64,000 nt of DNA from Acanthosepion pharaonis. Its lineage: Eukaryota > Mollusca > Cephalopoda > Sepiida > Sepiidae. Positions 22,685 through 34,221 of this stretch are shown one piece after another. Each line of letters opens with the position of its first letter. Within the stretch, counting starts at the first letter, position 1. A model generated the notes under the pieces. It saw only the letters and a list, made by a program, of their open reading frames with translations. It was not told the origin of the DNA and did no database searches. The DNA is taken from assembly GCA_903632075.3 (NCBI GenBank), contig CAHIKZ030005408.1:2365501-2429500 (forward strand). Direction: 5' to 3'. Both the position numbers and the translations under genes were made by a program.

Positions 22685-24240
22685 GGATGTGCATGCTAAT
22701 AGATATTGTTAAAATTTTCAAAGTGTACAGTCATTTTGCAACATAGTAACACTCATACCAGTGCACCATCTGTGTCTGAATGTTAGACAATGATAATGAT
22801 GTTTAGCATGGTGCAAATATCCAGTACAAGCAGGTGTCATGGCTTAGTAATTCACACAAACACCTTTTATTCAGTTAGAGCCTTCAAGAGGCTGGATGGT
22901 CATTTCAGAGAATTCTGTAAATGTTGGATGTAATACTTCAATATTATAGGTCAAATGAACATTCCTATACCTGTAGACCAGGTTCTGGATGGCAAGGTAG
23001 TGTATACATTTGCCAAGATGGAAACAGTAGCAATGGCAGAGAGTACAGCATCCACATAACAGATAAGAATAAATTTGGACCCAAATGTGACTGTTGAGAA
23101 TTGAGTACAGGACTACAAGTGCATGTGAGACTTTGGCTTATATCATAACACTGTCATGCATATTTCCAGTGGTGTTGCCAGATAGTCACTTGGGAGAATG
23201 AATAGCATTTTGTAGTGTTCAGTAATGAGAGCAAATTCTGCTTTAATGCAAGTAATAGTCTATTACATATATGATATAGATTTGGAGAGCAACATTTTCT
23301 AGTGTACATTATTTACATTATTTGGACTATTGTCCTCATCTTTGTCGCCATATTTATTACGTTTTGGCCGTTGTACGCTCCGGCCTTTTTCAGGTGGTTG
23401 GAATGTCAAACTGAACCCTTTAATACATGGCACAGTGTATAAAGGCAATAGTTAGATCCAGTGACAGGACCCAAAGAGTGTGAGTTCAATACCCAACTAA
23501 GGCAGTGGAGAACTTTCAGAAGGAAATTAACAGGAGATAACGGATAACTGATATCCATTAAACATGGCACATGGAACTAGAACAGTCTACTCCAGTAAGC
23601 AAAATAAAGGGTTCAGTTCGACATTCCAACCACCTGAAGAAGGCTGGAGTGTACAACAGCCGAAATGTTGTAATAAATATGGCAACAAAGATGAGGACAA
23701 TAGTCCGAATAATGTAAATAATGTACATAATACCTCATCTCAGAAATATAGACAGATTTTCTAGTGTATTTACCAATGACATGCAGGTCCAGTCCATGTC
23801 ATCATAGAGTGAGTACTCTAAGTAACAACTCTATTAGTCATTTTTGTGAAGCAAACATTTGAAGCCAGAACATTGTTTAACCCATTTGTGCAACAAGAAG
23901 ATAATATTCTGTTCTTGACAAGATAATGCTTGCCTATGCAAATAAATATCTCTGCAAGATGTTTGACAAGATTTCTGATCAATTCAATTGCCAGATCTGT
24001 CCCCCATTGAACATGTATAGGACACGATGTGACAATACCTGACACATTCAGTTAGCCCACCTACAACTCTACCTACAACACTTGTTGGTCTAAGGTGAGG
24101 TATAGAATAATGTATTACAGGATGATATTTAGCCATCTGTACATTTATATACATACAAGAATACAGACTTGTGTTAATAGTCAAGGTGAATATATAGAGT
24201 ATTAATACGAGGTCTGAGTACTGTTGATACACACCCTTAT
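22685..24240 (+). mobile_element. Tc1-like transposon, decayed, split by a nested insertion
   Basis: The plus strand carries a degraded Tc1-type transposase. Left of the insertion is a FSNESKFCFNAS-like stretch followed by a YRFGEQHF-like one. Right of it are degenerate pieces such as SPIEHV- and PPTT-like residues around 24000-24090. Many stops are present. The LIR-family retroposon at 23307-23755 interrupts it between GEQHFLV and the next block. Assignment comes from a pattern of weak matches, and the outer borders are approximate. Confidence 0.55.
23307..23755 (+). mobile_element. LIR-family retroposon, copy 2 (nested in Tc1)
   Basis: A 13-bp perfect target duplication ATTTTCTAGTGTA lies at 23294-23306 and 23756-23768. 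The left arm is truncated (starts CATTATTTACATTATTTGG). The right end is intact, ending ATCTCAGAAATATAGACAG. The spacer near 23440-23510 is tRNA-like, with GGCACAGTGTATAAAGGCAA (A-box region) and GTGAGTTCAATACCC (B-box region). The right arm carries CTGAAGA, GGCT...AGCC, GAAAT and the left arm, on the minus strand, GGCC...GGCC. Confidence 0.85.
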
Positions 24241-24452
24241 TTTAGAACTGGTGTAAGAGTTATATATATCATTTACTGTAAATCATCTATATAATCTGTA
24301 TATTTGAGTAAACTGAAACACATATTCAGGATGTTGAAATTTTATTTTCTATTAGTATATATTGCAATGAAAATAAACAAATAAAGCAATTATTTAAAGC
24401 TTAATTTACAAAAAATATCAGCAAACATGGATAAATATGCTGGCAATAAGAC

Positions 24453-25072
24453 AGTGTTAAAAGGATGATTTTTCCCTTGACACTGCTACTATTTTAACTA
24501 CCTTCACTCCTTGGCGATGTTTATTGTTTTAAAAAGTAATGATTAGAATTGGCTCTGAACAACTTAAACATGATGAAAGGGAATTTATACATTTCTTTTT
24601 GTTCTTGACAATTTATAAGAAAAATATTAAACACTATTAGATTATTTACAAAAATAATTTTATATTTATAACATTCTAAAAACTAATACAATTAGGACTA
24701 ATGCAATATCTATTATTTACCAATTTCTAAACAAATAAATGTGAAAACAATTTTTATTCATAAATTTATAAACATTTACTAAATTATTAAAATAAAAATA
24801 TGCAAAACAACTATAAGGAACTCCTTATGATTTACCAATTTAAAAAGTTCAAATTAATTGGCAATTAGCCAATCATCCCAATAAACAATATAAGAAATAA
24901 AAAGTGTTTATTTTTGTTGTTAATTCTTGAGAACCAAGAAAATGTATAAATTCACTTTCATATGTTTAGGTTTTATTACAATTGTAGTCATCACTTTTTA
25001 AAAAGAAACATTGTTGAAGAGTGAAGATAGATAAAAAAGTGATGTCATGGAAAAAAACATCCTTTTAACACT
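24453..25072. mobile_element. Long-arm MITE, copy 3 (best preserved)
   Basis: The left end AGTGTTAAAAGGATGATTTT mirrors the right end, complement AGTGTTAAAAGGATGTTTTT. Complementarity continues inward for about 200 bp (for example GTAATGATTAGAATT against the complement of TAGTCATCACTTTTT). The element is 620 bp with no ORF. The interior of AT-rich blocks is shared with 11472-11993 and 15140-15630. Confidence 0.82.
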
Positions 25073-26337
25073 CCATATTATTGCAAGCACATTTATCCAT
25101 CTTTGCCAAAACAGTGACCAATGCTTTAGTCAAACTTTCACATAAAATATGGCATATTAAAATAACAGTAGGTGCGAAAAATGTAACCAAAGATTTTGAT
25201 CTGCAATTCCTAATTTTTTTTAAGTTGTTATGTGTCTGTAGTTGTCCTTTTTTTTTTTTATCATTAACCACCTGACAAAGTAAGCAAAGAACAATGGTGA
25301 CTGGCAGGTAACTTGTATACTTACCTGTCTTTTATTAACTGCAAACAGGAAATATTGCTTCAGATGTTTTGCTCTAAAAACTACAACTGATTTTGAATCA
25401 GTTACATGTGTGTATGTGATAGATGCTATGCTGCCTACATTATAAGTAAAAATGCCAGACCTATTTGTCTTGTAAAAGCATATTCCAAATACGCATCAAG
25501 CAATAACAGAACAAAAAAGTAGAAAAAAAATGAACATTCACTACATATGCCTAAATTAACAAGTATTGAACATGCTCTTCAAAAATGCTTACAACCTTTT
25601 TGAGTTCCTCTCAGATAGAAACTAGACATTTCAAAGGCATACACTGTTCTAAAGGGAAGTAAAAACTACAAAACTGCAATAAATTCTGTATCTGATTAAC
25701 TTGCCCTTTGTTTTGCGTTCTCAGTGTATGATGAAGTTTAGTGAAATGGCTGACTATAGAATACACAGTGATATGAATTTTAAGAGCTGAGAATTGATAT
25801 GAATAAAATACAATGGTGGAGGAAAAAAAGAAAGGTTGTGGTTGATGAAATGAAACAAATCTTGGCCCAGTTGTGATCACTTAAGCCAAGGTGCAGAATA
25901 ACTGGTGTATTGTGAGCAACATCCATAGGGAAAAAAAACAAAAAAAAAAAATGACATATACAATACATGGAGAATAATGTACAATCAAAATAAAGTGTAA
26001 TGGTGGCTAGCTTGGTTGATACATTGTGATGGGTATACGAAAATATGTTAACACAATTATTTTCTTTAAAAATATCTGACATTTTCTTTTCAAGGAAATA
26101 ACATCAAACTGAAGGTGTGGCAAAGGGTAAGATGCTTGTTGGTTTGCACTGAGCCATGCATGCATGCCTGGAAGGTTAATGAGCGTACATCATTAAGTTT
26201 ATCAACTGACAATCAAACAGGTAAAATTTATGCATAGACATACATAATTTGAAATGTGAAGTCATGCTGCACAGGAATTTGAGCAATTTAAACATTTTTT
26301 TTTCTAAAAGATGAAAAAGGCCTAGCTAAGAAAATAG
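25073..26337. other. Intron sequence, nothing recognised
   Basis: No exon or repeat could be supported. ATG-initiated frames here are short and without similarity that I recognise. Confidence 0.45.
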
Positions 26338-26549
26338 AAAATTCTACTTCAATCTAATCAAAAACTCTACTTTACGCCTAATAAAAATCTCTACTTCCAC
26401 CTCATAAAAATCTCTACTTCCACTTGATAAAAATCTCTACTTCAACTTAATAAAAATATCTACTGCAACCTGATAAAAATTTCTACTTCAATCTAATAAA
26501 AATTTCTATTCCACCTAATAAAAATATCTACTCCAAGCTGATAAAAATC
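26338..26549. repeat. About 22-bp tandem array, 9 units
   Basis: The unit resembles ATAAAAATCTCTACTTCAAC, plus a variable CT/CC. It is repeated with small length changes of 21-24 bp. Confidence 0.85.
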
Positions 26550-26894
26550 AAGTAGTTTTAATAATGTAACTCTACTATAAACAGTTAATCCAAATGCAAA
26601 TTTTTATATAAAAAATAAATTTTTAAGAGATAATTTTTAAATGCTTACTTATGGAAATTTTGGACAGCTAAAAAGAATATCTACAATATTTACTTATATG
26701 TTAATCAATACACATGCTTCCAACTAATAAAATTCATGTCATGTAAATCAAAATAGACAAATGGATAGGTATTTTGGCTTCTGAACAGGTAAAAATTAAT
26801 TCAAGAATAAGAAATGAAAATGACTAAAAATAAATTCTGAAAGAGGACTTAGATATAAAACAAAAAAATTGAATTTGACTTAAATTATAAATGC

Positions 26895-27325
26895 AAGTAA
26901 TAATAATGATAATAGCATGTTGTTGGTTCAATAATAATAATAATATTATTATTAGTAGTAATCATAATGAAAATAGTATATTGTTGGTTCAATAATAAAA
27001 ATGTTAATAGGTTGTTGCTCAAGAGCAATAATGTCATTAGTAGTAATAATAACAGCATGTTGTTGGTTCTATAGCATAATGTTAATAATAATAATAATAG
27101 TAATAATAATGATAATAGTATGTTGTTGGTTCAATATCAATAATGTTGTTAATAAGAATAATACTAATAGTGATAATAATGATAATAGTATGTTGTTGGT
27201 TCAATATCAATAATGTTGTTAATAAGAATAATACTAATAGTGATAATAATGATAATAGTATGTTGTTGGACAATAGCAATAATATTGCTAATAATAAGAA
27301 TAAGAGTAATAATAATGATAATATG
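26895..27325. repeat. AAT/ATG microsatellite with higher-order units
   Basis: AATAATAATGATAATAG runs alternate with TATGTTGTTGGTTCAATA blocks. Two consecutive segments of about 68 bp (27120-27187 and 27188-27255) are essentially identical, showing recent duplication. Both strands have open but low-complexity frames. Confidence 0.9.
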
Positions 27326-27534
27326 TTGAGAAGCAAATTCCAAAGATAGGACCAGGGAAACAGTTATAGTGTCTAATAATGGTTAATAGTATTTGAATTC
27401 AAACTGTTATGGAAAGTTTTATAATCAATATAACAATATAATCAATAAATGGATGTGTAGACAAAGTAATAGATATCAGTGCAGAAAATGGAACTGTAAT
27501 ACAGAATTCCAATTCTGTTTTATTCATTTCACAT

Positions 27535-27960
27535 TAATGGCAATAGTAAAATTAACGGTAATGGCAAAATTAACCATTTTCACACAGGATACGTTTGGCA
27601 TTTCTTAAACAATTAGAGATACTCTCAATTTCTCAGGAAATTAAAATTCACAAGTCCTCTGTCATAGCTCTTTCTAATGTTGATGAAAATTTCCTTCCAA
27701 AACTTTTGTCTTTGGTAATGTGGAAGTTAACAGCTTGATTATATTGTTATCTCTTCTAATTACATGTGCTCCCCTTTTTTATTGTTGCTACTATTGAAAG
27801 TTTTTGAATAATATTGTTTTAATACTCTCAGGAAAAGGCATGAATTCATCTTCCCTCAGCTAGCAGGACAGACTGTTTTTTCTTGCCTTGAGTGGCAGCC
27901 AGTCTAGAAGGAAAACAATTAAAATCCCAGTAAATAATACAGCAGTGTTCTTTAGCCTTC
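27535..27960 (-). mobile_element. RTE-like LINE scrap (minus)
   Basis: It aligns by eye with 45050-45460. Shared blocks are TTACATGTGCTCCCCTTTT, TTGTTGCTACTATTGAAAG and the TGGAAGTTAACAGCTTGATTA region. No intact frame remains. Confidence 0.5.
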
Positions 27961-28299
27961 GTAGAACAACCAGTCTAAGAGAAGAACAAATGTTGTATTT
28001 AAAACTAGTTTGAAGAGGAATGATCTCCATGAAGCTATCTTACCCTAGACAGGCCCACTTTTACCACAGCTGCAGTACATGTTGCTCTAGGGCTTTATGA
28101 GACTCATAATTTTGAATCAGTAAAAAATTAATAAATTGGTTCATTAAAAATATCTTTAAACAAATTTATCAATTTACCTGTTGAATAATAATTTTTGTTT
28201 ATATATATATATAATTTGAGTGGGACATAATATTAAATTTTCTTAATGTTGTTTAGATGTTAATTTATGAGTAATTATGTTTATTATAATTATACATAT

Positions 28300-28780
28300 A
28301 TCATTTCACTCCAAGCAAGGTGCTAATGTCACAAGGACACATGGGGTTACTGGAAGTGAAAGAGAATGAGAAGACTTTAGTGAGAAGAAAGGACAATAAA
28401 AGAACAGGTTTCAGGAAGATAGTGATTGGCATTGCATTTAAAGTTTTGAAGACTGTAGGTAACAGAGAAGCATGAAGCTGGAAGAGAGTTCCACAGGCGA
28501 GAAGTGTGAGGAAAGAAACTATTAGAGTAGCTAGTTCAACAGTAAAATACTGAGACCTAGTTGCCAATCTAATAGCACGCTTAAAGTCATGCAGTCAAAG
28601 CACCAAGGAGAAGAGCTCCTTTCATCAGAACATTTGCCATGAAAATACTTGAAGAAAAGACAGAGTGAAGACATATCACATCTGCAATAAAGCGACTGAA
28701 GTCGAGATGCCAGGTCAGGATCAATTACATTACAGATCCTTGTTTGAATTTTGTCAATATTTTCCTTTTTTAGGTAAAAG
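28300..28780 (-). mobile_element. LINE family A, 3' half (minus)
   Basis: Minus-strand pieces include TRICNVIDPDLASRLQSL, FFKYFHGKCSDE, RSQYFTVELA and SLTLLACGTLFQLHASL. They match the C-terminal region of 62640-63040 (IGSDLASKLQYL, YKYFHSNYSDELF, LVARSHQFTVELVRC). Frameshifts separate the pieces. Confidence 0.72.
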
Positions 28781-28789
28781 AAATTTATA

Positions 28790-29171
28790 ATTTTCATAAG
28801 AAAGTTCAGAAAAAACAATATGTCAAATAATTATTACATTTTTATAAAGAGAAACTTGAGTAAGAATATTGTACAATAAAACCCACTGAATAGTATAAAA
28901 GATTAAAAAAATTTAAAAAGATTATCAACTAGAATATAGGCAATAAGTAACAATACTTGACTTTATCATAATGGTTTCCCATGGTTTAATTTGTAGAGCA
29001 CACTTCAGTTAAAGAAGAACTGGTTTCTTTGATGGAAAAAGAGAATACGGGTCTAATGACATTTTTCTTGAGTAAGGTTTTCTCAATCTTTAGGCTGGTT
29101 GATATTAGTTTCACTTTTTAAAATAACAGGGGATATCAACTCAAACACACATACTCCCAAAGAATAATGCT
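28790..29171. other. Intron sequence, nothing recognised
   Basis: No supported feature. Confidence 0.4.
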
Positions 29172-29841
29172 TCTATAATAATAAAGTGCAGTATACATGT
29201 ATCTGTCTGTCCATCTGTTTTTTGATCTCATTGAATCATAAACAACCTTATTGTGTCGGAAACCTACCACCCCTCTTGAAGATGAACTTGTCTGCGTCTG
29301 TGAACAAAGACTTTAAATAGTGGCATGTCAGTTGACATGGAAAAAAGACAGATAGACAGAGAAGTTCTTAGCTGAGCTAGTTATTGACTACTCAGGCGAT
29401 TTCTGTACCTTTTTACCAACCTATTAAAACCCTTTTTATTGTTACATGTTATTTGGCGTTTGTCTCTACTAACCCCAAATCAACATCATAACAAACCTGA
29501 AGTAACAGGTAGTAACTACTGTAGTTACATGTGATTGAAAATTAAATAAATAACTCATTTAAAGTTAAATTTAAATATCAAACAGAGTGAAAGGTTTAAA
29601 AAAACAATTGTTTATCAAATGTTTTGTCACAATTGCAATTGATATCATCTAATTAAACCGTAATTAAAACTTAAATGTTGCTCATATGCTGTTTTTTTTT
29701 TTTTCTAGTATGCATACTGTGATGTATTCAAAATATTACATAGTTCGGGTTCCCTAATGTCTTTTAAGAGTGACTTTATGTAAAGGGATAAAAAAAATGG
29801 TGCTTGCCTAAAGTCTGCCCAGGGGGCAGCTTCTAGGCTAG
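29172..29841 (+). mobile_element. Possible Helitron-like non-autonomous element
   Basis: The 3' end has the Helitron pattern: a stem CTGCCC/GGGCAG with 3-nt loop (29815-29829), an 8-nt gap, then CTAG followed by T (29838-29842). The proposed 5' end TCTATAATAATAAAGTGCAG starts with TC. No rolling-circle protein is present. A base other than A precedes the TC, which weakens the call. Confidence 0.4.
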
Positions 29842-30347
29842 TATAAAATAATGTCAGATTAAAACAAATTCATTTAAAAAAAATACACTTGTCGTTATAA
29901 TTATGCTAAACAATTTGCTGTTGCTTGTAAACCCCAAAATGGAATATTCTTCTTCAAAAATTATTATTAACTTTTCTCTAAAGCTAACATGCATCAAACT
30001 GGATATCAAAAGAAAAAAATATATATATTTTATTTAATGAATGCAAAAGAATTACTACACCTATCATTATAGATATGTTTGCTCTATAAAGAAACAAGCA
30101 TCTTGAAACAAGAGAAGTTTACGATCACAACTAAAAGAAAAACAAGAATATTTTTCAAAGCAGAATAAGAAGGATGCAAAATTGATTCTGTTAATTCTTC
30201 TGTCAGTAGAAGGAGAATGTTTCAACAATAATTTCTAAATAAAACAAATGTCAAATACAAAAAAAAAAACAATAAATTCTGCCAAACTTTTAATCTTCCA
30301 CTGAATTGTAAAAGTCAAGAAAAAAAGAGAAAATTTATTAAGTTTTC
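29842..30347. other. Intron sequence, nothing recognised
   Basis: No supported feature. Confidence 0.4.
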
Positions 30348-30490
30348 TTTTCTTGAATATGCAGACTGGTAGACAAAATACTGTTTAAAAGAAACTAAGC
30401 ATCTACTCAAATATGGGTATCCACTAAAAATAATGCTTGAAGTAATAAAAATATGTTGGATTAAAAAATAAAATTCATTAATTCTTTAGA
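30348..30490 (+). mobile_element. SINE tail (same family as 310-572)
   Basis: CTTGAATATGCAGACTGGTA through AATATGGGTATCCACTAAAA to AAAATTCATTAATTCTTTAG are nearly identical to 430-570. The tRNA-like head is missing, so it is 5' truncated. Confidence 0.7.
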
Positions 30491-30599
30491 AATTTGCTTT
30501 GTTTACATTCTGGATATGAAACTGAGCAGATATGCATTTCAGGAAAAATTTGAATGAATGAGTGTACTTTAGGGGCAAAATATAACCTTGTTTTGTGAT

Positions 30600-30785
30600 G
30601 CTCTTCATAGCTGAGTAATAAAAGCACACTGGATCAGATGGGGCTTCATCCTGCAAAAGGAGATGCAGGTTCAAGCCAGCCAGAGGTTACATTTTCTTTA
30701 AGTTTTCTTAAGTACTAAGACTGGTAGATGAAATAAATACTATTTAAAATACAGGTATCCACTAAAAATAACATTTGAAGTAGTA
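30600..30785 (+). mobile_element. SINE with tRNA-like head
   Basis: The head has ATAGCTGAGTAATAAAAGCA (A-box region) and GCAGGTTCAAGCCAGCC (B-box region). The family body AAGACTGGTAGATGAAATAA and GGTATCCACTAAAAATAAC follow, ending in the (TA)n tract at 30782. It is the cleanest head of the family in the window. Confidence 0.7.
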
Positions 30786-30793
30786 TATATATA

Positions 30794-30829
<36 letters not shown>
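30782..30829. repeat. (TA)n microsatellite
   Basis: About 24 TA units with one TTTA interruption; it forms the tail of the preceding SINE. Confidence 0.93.
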
Positions 30830-30831
<2 letters not shown>

Positions 30832-31484
30832 CCTTTGTGTATAGATTGTTAGGGATTATAAGATGCAGTTAAAAATACAGAGAAATTTAAGGAAAAAAGC
30901 TTATTTTCATGTATAAATGTATCTGATTTTAGACCAAAGAAAATGAAGAAAACTTGTGAAAAACAAGAAAAAAAAAGAAAAAGGTGGACATTTTGTTTAC
31001 TTTTGTGTTTCAAACCCCTTATAAAAATGTGATAATGACTTTTGGGGTATAAGACCATTAAACTACTGATACACATTGAGAAAATAAATCAAAATAAAAA
31101 TTAAATAAATATTAACTTGTTTGTTTGGTTAGTTGGTTGTAATTTGTTTGTGACAGTCTGAGGTATTTCTTTTGAAATTATATTTTTGGTCTGGAAAGGA
31201 ATGTTTGTGAGGTATCCATGTCATTTTTCTGTGCTTATATATTGAAAAAGTATGAAACTGTACAGAACTTAAAGAAACATTATGAAAGAATGATTTCCCT
31301 TTGTTGCAATACACCAATAGATAGATATTATCACTCTGGTAAACAAATAAATTCAATTTGTCCGGATTTTGTCTATTCTGAGCTGCAGAAAAAATGGGAT
31401 TGAGTTCTAAACTAAAATATAAGATGCAGCAGACATTGGGACATGGTTCTGGATGAAAAAATTTACATCTTATACACACAGGAT
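30830..31484. other. Intron sequence, nothing recognised
   Basis: No supported feature. Confidence 0.4.
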
Positions 31485-31796
31485 TATGGCATATATCTGA
31501 ATGTACTGAGAATGAAAATAATATAAATTCTAACGTTCACAGCATTAATTCAAAAGAGGGCTCAATACCAAGAGTAGAGCAATAAATTTTATTATAATTT
31601 TTACATATGGGAAAAAAATGGTTCCATTTTTGATTCTCACCAGTCAAGATGCAGCCGCATCGAAACAAGAAGGCATCTTTGTAGAGAGTAAATTGTTTTT
31701 GTCCATAAGTAAAAATTATAATAAATAATTATTGCTCTACTCTTGGTATTAATGCTGTGAATGTTAGAATTTATATTATTTTTGTTTTCATTACAT

Positions 31797-31872
<76 letters not shown>

Positions 31873-31990
31873 CATAATCCTATGTGTATAAATGAAACCA
31901 TTTTTGGTTCTCACCAGTCAAGATGCAGCTGCATCGAAACAAGAATGCATCTTTGTAGTGAGTAAGTTGTTTTGCCCGTATGTAAAAATT
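31485..31990. repeat. Foldback repeat with long (TA)n core flank
   Basis: Text at 31490-31600, containing CTAACGTTCACAGCATTAAT, is the inverse of 31735-31790, containing ATTAATGCTGTGAATGTTAG, giving arms of about 110 bp. The centre has TCAAGATGCAGCCGCATCGA followed by AACAAG, a GATGC/GCATC hairpin followed by GAAAC. A (TA)n plus (CA)n tract occupies 31799-31872. A third related segment at 31875-31985 again has TCAAGATGCAGCTGCATCGA. Confidence 0.75.
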
Positions 31991-32039
31991 ATAATATATA
32001 TAATTTTTCATTGAATAATATAAAAACATTTAGTTTATA

Positions 32040-32127
32040 ATGATCCTTTCCAGTTCTTTAATCAGTTTCTTCCTTGATGAATTTCATTGTAACATCAAGA
32101 AACTGATTAGAGAACTGAAAAGGATCA
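32040..32127. repeat. 31-bp near-perfect hairpin
   Basis: TGATCCTTTCCAGTTCTTTA at the left pairs with the complement of AGAGAACTGAAAAGGATCA at the right. CAGTTTCTT and AAGAAACTG continue the stem. Confidence 0.8.
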
Positions 32128-32659
32128 GTATAAAGATAAATAGATATAATATGTCTATATTATTCAATGAATGAAGATATGCTGCATAAATATATATGTA
32201 TATAACTTGTGTATATCTTTTGATTTATTTTAAAATATAATTCATAATGAATGCCAGCAGCTATCTATTTTATATAGTTTTGTAAGAATACTCATGAATG
32301 ATAATAACAAGGAGGATAATATTTGTCTCAATGTAAATAATACATATTTTTTTATAAGTTTTACTCTTTCCCAATCAATTATGACAGTGCATAGATAAAA
32401 TAAGCAGTGATTGTGAATTCATGACGAAATGGTCAATTTACATCTAGACAACTAAACTGACCCTAAGAGTTTCTGAATAACATTTACAATATCAATAATA
32501 TTTAAAAACTACAAGCTTACTCACCTAGAGCTGAAGACAAAGATATGACTGAAAGAGGAATAAAGATACTGTACTGCTTCTTAAAAAATAAGCAGACATT
32601 TAGTTCTGATCCCTTATTCGTAAATGGAAATAACTTAGCAAGAAACAATAAAGAATAAA

Positions 32660-33010
32660 TTGTAACATTGTGTAAGTAACACCTGATAAGAATATGAGAC
32701 TAAATCTTTCATTCATAAAAATAATTGTTTATTCACTTCTGGATTCTGTCAATTTAACTTCAGCTGAATCAAGGGTATGTGGGTTTCATTCCTTTCTCTA
32801 ATCATTCAATCATTCTTGCTAGAATGTGTGGGATTATTTCTCTTCTGTGTCTGTATATATCCTAAGTTCAACTGGGTTTACTTCCTGTTTATGTTGGTAC
32901 AGCCACCAACATACTTTAAGGCCTGATTCTGCACCTGGCAGCTATGAGGTTACCTTTTAAGTCAACCCTCTGAGCCACCAAGCTCTTTTGATGTTCTGAT
33001 GTAACACCAA
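32660..33010. repeat. Dispersed repeat, copy 2
   Basis: Partner of 4240-4630 in the same orientation; for example AATAATTGTTTATTCACTTC and TACAGCCACCAACATACTTT here against similar text there. No ORF is present. Confidence 0.5.
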
Positions 33011-33800
33011 ACAAAGCTTACTTTGTTATCTCTTAGGGTGAACCCAGTACATATTGGGGTCACCATGGATCAACTCTTCTTAGATCAAATGTTCCTGATG
33101 GATATTAAATTCAATTCAGACCTCTGATGAATTATATACTACAAAATTATAATTCTTTACTCATTCTTAGCTACAGTTTTGTTCACAATATTAGGATGTG
33201 AATAGCTGAAAATATTCCTGTATATATTAATACATAAGTTTAAAATGGCATATGATACCTGTGATGAAGGTAACCATAGTTGTCTCCCTCTCAAATTACT
33301 CTACTATAAAATGTGTTGGTCGAACTTCACATATGTGCAGTGATCGAATTGCTTTGAATAAATCTTCATTACAAATGTTTATCTGTTTTCTTTATAATGC
33401 CTAATAATGGATAGTTTATAACTGGATGGATCCTCTTGAAATGTTAGCAGAAACCTGTAATATAAAACTGAAAAAAATATTCTGTTGGTGATGACACATA
33501 AAAAGAAAAATCAGGATTTTATTGAAATTTGGAAGCTGATAACTCAATGTAGGCTGAATGTTGAAAGGTTTGTTTTCTTCAAATCAACCTACCATTTTGT
33601 AAGATCTTTTGCTGTAAGAAGAAATTAAGTCATCAATAAAAGTAACATTAATAAAAATGATACATACAGAAATAAAAGCAATTAAACAAATTGAAAAAAA
33701 AAAACTATACTAAAAATAGAAACTTGTAACATATCTGAAGCTGTACAGTTGTTATCGGCGATATTTAAAGACCAAATAAAACTGTTGAGCTCTAGTTTAC

Positions 33801-33987
33801 CTTCCTCATGCTCTTCATTAACATGGTGAAGAGCAGGCTCATAGGCTGCCAGTTGAGCAACAGAGACTGTGGTCAATGGAAAATTCTCTCGTCCAACCCT
33901 TTTACGTTCTTCTTCAGCTCGTAGGGCCCGAAGAATCATTTCTTGCTGTTGTTTTCGGCGAGTTGTTGTAGCAGTCACCAATGTTTT
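33801..33987 (-). CDS. UNC80: UNC80 exon 9 of window
   Basis: This exon has acceptor AACTTGCAG|AAAACA and donor GAGGAAG|GTAAAC. It is 187 nt, giving residues 390-451 plus one base of codon 452. It encodes KTLVTATTTRRKQQQEMI, LRALRAEEERKRVGREN, FPLTTVSVAQLAAYEPA and LHHVNEEHEE. The long Arg/Glu/Gln helix resembles a coiled coil and matches the UNC80 region with EEEKKRLGRE. The intron after it is the longest in the window, about 13.5 kb, and contains Tc1, Helitron-like, satellite and MITE sequence. Confidence 0.92.
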
Positions 33988-34221
33988 CTGCAAGTTCAGA
34001 AAACATGTAGTTAGTGAAGAAAAAAAAAAAACAATCCAAGCATTAAACAAAATAATAATTGCACAAAAAAATAGGTGGAAAATTTCCTCATAGATTAAGA
34101 GAAGACTTGAAGCAACAGAAATATGGTTCTACAGAAGATTTGGTTTGGTTTGTTTTACAACATATCAACCCATTGGGTCATTTAATGCCAAAATTTAATT
34201 TTCTTGGAAATATGAGTAACA

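Noticed and set aside
31637..31870. Tyr-Ile repeat proteins (also at 36345-36686 and 39412-39645)
   Set aside because: They are translations of (TA)n and (CA)n microsatellites.
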